DNA of 64,000 nt from Rhodopseudomonas faecalis (GTDB lineage: Bacteria; Pseudomonadota; Alphaproteobacteria; Rhizobiales; Xanthobacteraceae): assembly GCF_003217325.1 (NCBI RefSeq), contig NZ_QJTI01000013.1:42258-106257 (forward strand), written 5' to 3'. Shown in pieces: positions 60,610 through 64,000 of this stretch; position 1 is the stretch's first letter, and every line of letters begins with the position of its first letter. A program made the translations under genes and the position numbers. The notes beneath the pieces are model-generated. The model was not told where the DNA came from. It saw only the letters and a program-made list of their open reading frames with translations, and did no database searches.

Positions 60610-61819
60610 GCGTCGGCACATACTTCTTGCCATTAACCCAGGCGTCCACGGTATCCGACCATTCCTGCATCATGTGCCGACGCTGAATTTCGTATTCGGC
60701 CTTGTTGTAGACGCCACGTGATGAGCGGCCGTCCTCATGCGCTAGGCACTTCTCGATCCAATCTCCGTTGAACCCAAGCTCGTTCAGCAACGTCGATCCC
60801 GTCCGGCGCAGATCGTGAACTGTAAACGGTTCGAGCGGCAAGCCTTCCTTCTTAGCCTGCTCGACCACAGAATAGGTCACTCGATTGAACGTCGCTCGGG
60901 ACATCGGTGCATCGGCATCGTAACGGGACGGCAAAACGTAGCGCGAGTTTCCTGAGCACGTCTTGAGAGCGATGAAAATATCCAAGACCTGGCGTGACAG
61001 GTAGACATTATGCGCCTTCGAGCGCTTCATCCGCTCTTTCGGAATCGTCCAAACGGCATTCTCGAAATCCACTTCATCCCACGTCGCGTCCTGAAGTTCG
61101 CTTTTGCGAACTATCGTGAGCAGAAACAGGCGAAGACCCAAGCGGATGGTGGGCAGCGTGGCGACATGCTCAATCTGCTTCAGCATCACACGAATTTCCG
61201 ATGGCGAGAGCGATCTATCCCTCGGCACGAAATTCGCGATCGAGGCCGGCCCTACATCGTCAGCAGGGTTGGCCACCTTCTCACCATGGAGGACCGCAAA
61301 TCCGTAGATCTGCTTGAGAATATCACGAACGTGGATCGCGGTAGCTGGCGCACCTCGCTCGACAATTTTGCCGCAGTGTGCCCGGAGATCGTCAGGGGTA
61401 ATTTCCGTGAGTAGCCGGTTGCGCCAGACCGGAAGTAACTCGCGCTCAAAGATCGAGCGTCGCATGGCCCTGGTGCTGTCCGCCATCGGGGCATTCACCA
61501 ACCACTTCTCGCCAAACTCGCCGAAGCTTTTAGCCTCCTTCAAGCGGCGCTTCTCGCGCTGCTTTTCGATCGCGGGGGACTGCCCTTCCCTGACCGCACG
61601 CCTTGCGTCTAGGCACAGTTCCCGCGCACGAGCGAGCGAGATGCCATCACGCCCATACTTGCCGAGATAGACCGTTTCGCGTCGCCCGTTCAGCCGGTAA
61701 TCCAGCCTGAAAGAGATCGCTCCCGATGGCATAACGCGGACATACATGCCGTCGCGATCCGCGACCTTGTACACTTTGTCTTTTGGTTTCAGCGACTTAA
61801 TCGCAGCGTCCGTCAACAT
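60563..61819 (-). CDS. int: P4-type tyrosine integrase
   Basis: The 418-residue protein starts MLTDAAIKSLKPKDKVYKVA (DUF4102 arm-binding domain, about 1-90), then a SAM-like core-binding domain (about 100-190) and the catalytic domain with R in TIVRKSELQDATW, HDLRRTGSTLLNEL, H in LAHEDG and the tyrosine in GVYNKAEYEIQRR. It catalyses insertion and excision of the element. I chose the Met at 61819; an upstream ATG at 61849 would run into a repeat. The position next to guaA suggests the guaA 3' end as target. Confidence 0.93.
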   Translation of the reverse strand: MLTDAAIKSLKPKDKVYKVADRDGMYVRVMPSGAISFRLDYRLNGRRETVYLGKYGRDGISLARARELCLDARRAVREGQSPAIEKQREKRRLKEAKSFGEFGEKWLVNAPMADSTRAMRRSIFERELLPVWRNRLLTEITPDDLRAHCGKIVERGAPATAIHVRDILKQIYGFAVLHGEKVANPADDVGPASIANFVPRDRSLSPSEIRVMLKQIEHVATLPTIRLGLRLFLLTIVRKSELQDATWDEVDFENAVWTIPKERMKRSKAHNVYLSRQVLDIFIALKTCSGNSRYVLPSRYDADAPMSRATFNRVTYSVVEQAKKEGLPLEPFTVHDLRRTGSTLLNELGFNGDWIEKCLAHEDGRSSRGVYNKAEYEIQRRHMMQEWSDTVDAWVNGKKYVPTLIPASMPILQPDPAL

Positions 61820-61834
61820 TTTTGCGCCACCTCC

Positions 61835-62001
61835 AAAAAGTACCGTCAAGCGGTTTTGGGAGGCTCACAGCGATAAAATAATCACTTTTTCAATGGCTTA
61901 CGCCAAAAAAAGTACCGTCATGAGCCTCAATTCTCGTGACGGTACTTTCAAAATTGTCGGGGATCAATATGGGCTAGGTCCGTCAACGGTGACGGTACAT
62001 T
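61835..62001. repeat. Four TGACGGTAC boxes upstream of int
   Basis: GTACCGTCA occurs at 61840-61848 and 61912-61920 (each preceded by an A-run), and its complement TGACGGTAC at 61937-61945 and 61990-61998. Two copies face each way within 165 bp between int and guaA, a layout fitting arm-type integrase sites or autoregulation of the int promoter. Confidence 0.65.
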
Positions 62002-62104
62002 CAATCTCTGCCCAGCGATAGGTATCGATAGACAGTAGATAAAAAATTATTTTATTTCAGCTAGTTATATCGAATTCTGGCGTAAAGTCGGCGGTGTTCG
62101 GATA

Positions 62105-62130
62105 GGCCTGAATCATTCCCACTCGATCGT
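62105..62130. other. Possible attachment site at the guaA 3' end
   Basis: The end of guaA (coding ATTGAGTGGGAATGA-like codons for IEWE-stop; here plus-strand TCATTCCCACTCGATCG at 62113-62129) is a known integration target for several tyrosine-integrase elements. No second copy of this sequence was seen elsewhere in the window, so the call rests on position only. Confidence 0.35.
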
Positions 62131-63720
62131 CCCCGGCGGTTTTGAGGTCACGTCATAGACCACGCGGTTGACGCCCTTGACCTCGTTGATGATCCGCGTC
62201 GCGGTGGCGGCGAGGAAGCTCATCTCGAACGGATAGAAGTCGGCGGTCATGCCGTCGGTCGAGGTGACGGCGCGGAGGCCCACGACGTAGTCATAGGTGC
62301 GGCCATCGCCCATCACGCCCACGGTCTTGACCGGCAGCAGCACCGCAAACGCCTGCCAGATCGTGTCATAGAGCCCGGCCTTGCGGATCTGATCGATATA
62401 GACCGCGTCGGCGTTGCGCAGGATTTCCAGTTTCTCCGCGGTGATCTCGCCGGGGCAGCGGATCGCCAGCCCGGGACCCGGGAACGGATGGCGGCCGACA
62501 AACACGTCCGGCAGACCAAGCTCACGGCCGAGCGCGCGCACCTCGTCCTTGAACAATTCGCGCAGCGGCTCGACCAGCTTCATGTTCATGCGCGCCGGCA
62601 AGCCGCCGACATTGTGATGCGACTTGATAGTCACCGACGGCCCGCCGGTGAACGACACGCTTTCGATCACGTCGGGATAGAGCGTGCCCTGCGCCAGGAA
62701 ATCAGCGCCGCCGATCATCTTGGCTTCGCCCTCGAACACGTCGATGAACAGTTTGCCGATGGTCTTGCGCTTCTGTTCCGGGTCGGTGACGCCTTCGAGC
62801 TGGCCGAGGAACAGTTTTGCGGCGTCCACATGGACCAGCGGAATGTTGTAGTGGTGGCGGAACAGATCGACCACGCTCTTGGCTTCGTCCTTGCGCAGCA
62901 GGCCGTGGTCGACAAACACGCAAGTGAGCTGATCGCCGATCGCCTCGTGGATCAGCACCGCCGCCACCGCGGAATCGACGCCGCCCGACAGGCCGCAGAT
63001 CACCTTGCCCTGCCCGACCTGGGCGCGGATCTTCTCGATCGCTTCCTCGCGGAACGCGCGCATGGTCCAGTCGCCGACGCAGCCGGCAATGTTGCGCACA
63101 AAATTGCGCAGCAGCTTGGCGCCGTCCGGGGTGTGCACCACCTCGGGATGGAACTGCATCGCGTAGAATCTGCGGGCGTCGTCGGCGATCACCGAGATCG
63201 GCGAACCGGGCGCCTTGGCGACCGCGCGAAAACCGTCGGGCATCTTGGTGACGCGGTCACCATGGCTCATCCAGACCTCGTACTGGCCGCCCTTGTGCCA
63301 GACGCCGTCGAACAGCGCGCAGTCGTCCGTGACTTCGATGGTGGCGCGGCCGAACTCGCGATGATGGCCGCCCTCGACCACGCCGCCGAGCTGCTTGGCC
63401 AGCGTCTGTTCGCCGTAGCAGATGCCGAGGATCGGCACCCCGGCGTGCAGGATCGCGTCTGGCGCGCGCGGCGCATTGTCGTCCAGCACCGAGGCCGGGC
63501 CGCCCGACAGGATCACCGCCTTGGGCTTCATGGCCTGGAAGGCGGCTTCGGCCTTCTGGAACGGCACGATTTCGGAATAGACGCCCTCCTCGCGCACGCG
63601 GCGCGCGATCAGCTGGGTGACCTGGGAGCCGAAATCGACGATCAGGATTTTGTCGTGCACCGCGGCCGGATGGGGCGACGGCTGGGACGGCGAAACGGGG
63701 GTTTTGCTGGGTGCTGGCAT
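62113..63720 (-). CDS. guaA: GMP synthase (glutamine-hydrolysing)
   Basis: The 535-residue enzyme has a class I glutamine amidotransferase domain (about 22-215; nucleophile Cys in GICYGEQ, His/Glu in MQFHPEV), an ATP-pyrophosphatase domain ([10 protein letters not shown], about 246-255) and the C-terminal dimerisation domain ending GTIEWE. It converts XMP to GMP in purine synthesis. The sequence is complete and presumably functional: the insertion has kept the last codons. It is a chromosomal core gene and marks the right boundary of the element. The N-terminal proline-rich extension (about 1-20) is unusual but is seen in related alphaproteobacteria. Confidence 0.96.
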   Translation of the reverse strand: MPAPSKTPVSPSQPSPHPAAVHDKILIVDFGSQVTQLIARRVREEGVYSEIVPFQKAEAAFQAMKPKAVILSGGPASVLDDNAPRAPDAILHAGVPILGICYGEQTLAKQLGGVVEGGHHREFGRATIEVTDDCALFDGVWHKGGQYEVWMSHGDRVTKMPDGFRAVAKAPGSPISVIADDARRFYAMQFHPEVVHTPDGAKLLRNFVRNIAGCVGDWTMRAFREEAIEKIRAQVGQGKVICGLSGGVDSAVAAVLIHEAIGDQLTCVFVDHGLLRKDEAKSVVDLFRHHYNIPLVHVDAAKLFLGQLEGVTDPEQKRKTIGKLFIDVFEGEAKMIGGADFLAQGTLYPDVIESVSFTGGPSVTIKSHHNVGGLPARMNMKLVEPLRELFKDEVRALGRELGLPDVFVGRHPFPGPGLAIRCPGEITAEKLEILRNADAVYIDQIRKAGLYDTIWQAFAVLLPVKTVGVMGDGRTYDYVVGLRAVTSTDGMTADFYPFEMSFLAATATRIINEVKGVNRVVYDVTSKPPGTIEWE

Positions 63721-64000
63721 GGCAGGGAATTACGCGACCAGGGTCCGGCTCGCAACCCCGCAAAGCGGTGGAGATGGCCGCGCGGGCGCCGGCCCACAGC
63801 CGCAAGCCCCTCGCCCCGCATGCGGGCTGCTGACCGGCGAAGGGCAGCTAAGCCGGTCGTAAGGGCGCGCTTACCCTCAGGCGCGCGGTGGTGGCAGATC
63901 GAAACGCCCCCTTGTATCTGCCCATCGACGGAGATGTGCGATGGAAGCGACGAAGCGCTTTGGCCGGTGGCCACCGGCCAAAGCGCGCGGCGACGTCGCC
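63721..64000. other. Region upstream of guaA; no supportable gene
   Basis: This holds the guaA promoter region and, further away, a GGCAGAT/ATCTGCC inverted repeat (about 63896-63924) and the 32-bp palindrome listed separately. Open frames here overlap guaA out of phase and look non-coding. Confidence 0.5.
63955..63986. terminator. Perfect 32-bp palindrome
   Basis: The sequence starting GCGCTTTGGCCGGTGG is followed exactly by its reverse complement, so it can form a 14-bp stem with a 4-base loop on either strand. No T-tract is seen. It may be a terminator of a gene beyond the window or a dispersed chromosomal repeat. Confidence 0.5.

Overview
The window (about 64 kb, GC-rich) is almost entirely the inside of one integrative and conjugative element (ICE) sitting next to the 3' end of guaA (GMP synthase, 62113-63720, minus strand). 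The GuaA protein, codon use and accessory families suggest an alphaproteobacterium, probably of the Bradyrhizobium/Rhodopseudomonas/Afipia group; that placement is an inference from protein character, not a search. The P4-type tyrosine integrase (60563-61819) lies 293 bp from the guaA stop codon. The opposite end of the element was not found and probably lies left of base 1, so how much of the first 8 kb (mscL, a complete IS3-family element, orphan genes) belongs to the element is uncertain.

Layout. 0.6-4.3 kb: mscL, a small rhizobial-type protein, an IS3 element that has cut off the start of a zinc-ribbon gene, and two orphan genes. 4.4-7.9 kb: a tightly overlapped four-gene minus-strand operon made of an AbiEi-type antitoxin, an AbiEii-type nucleotidyltransferase toxin, a protein of unknown fold and an Apea-type HEPN protein. 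This is the best candidate for an undescribed defence system. 8.1-21.7 kb: the early/maintenance block typical of such elements (DUF932, ParB-like, strawberry-notch helicase/methylase fusion, Toprim primase-like, DUF2493, DUF736), several genes preceded by repeated, structured leaders. 21.9-23.9 kb: a control module matching QseC-QseM-FseA-RdfS of Mesorhizobium ICEMlSymR7A, including an apparent +1 frameshift that joins the two halves of FseA. 23.9-32.6 kb: RepA with iteron-like repeats, ParA, a ribbon-helix-helix protein, DUF2840, TraF peptidase, DUF736, a lytic transglycosylase, a candidate oriT, the relaxase, the TraG/VirD4 coupling protein and CopG. 32.6-33.8 kb: a convergent PD-(D/E)xK-like nuclease gene inserted in the transfer region. 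34.0-43.7 kb: trbBCDEJKLFGI plus DUF2274, in which trbF has a frameshifting deletion.

44-60 kb is cargo: a LysR regulator, then a TetR-controlled HlyD/ABC/ABC-2/outer-membrane efflux operon, two small envelope genes, a truncated TetR copy, a second full TetR paralogue, and a polyhydroxyalkanoate/acetate operon (PHA synthase, phasin, acetoacetyl-CoA reductase, MaoC-phosphate acyltransferase fusion, acetate kinase). Three near-identical dyad sequences lie in front of tetR-1, the tetR remnant and phaC, so the efflux and PHA operons look like one regulon made by duplication of a TetR unit. An AlpA-type regulator and the integrase close the element, followed by guaA.

No rRNA, tRNA or CRISPR array was recognised.
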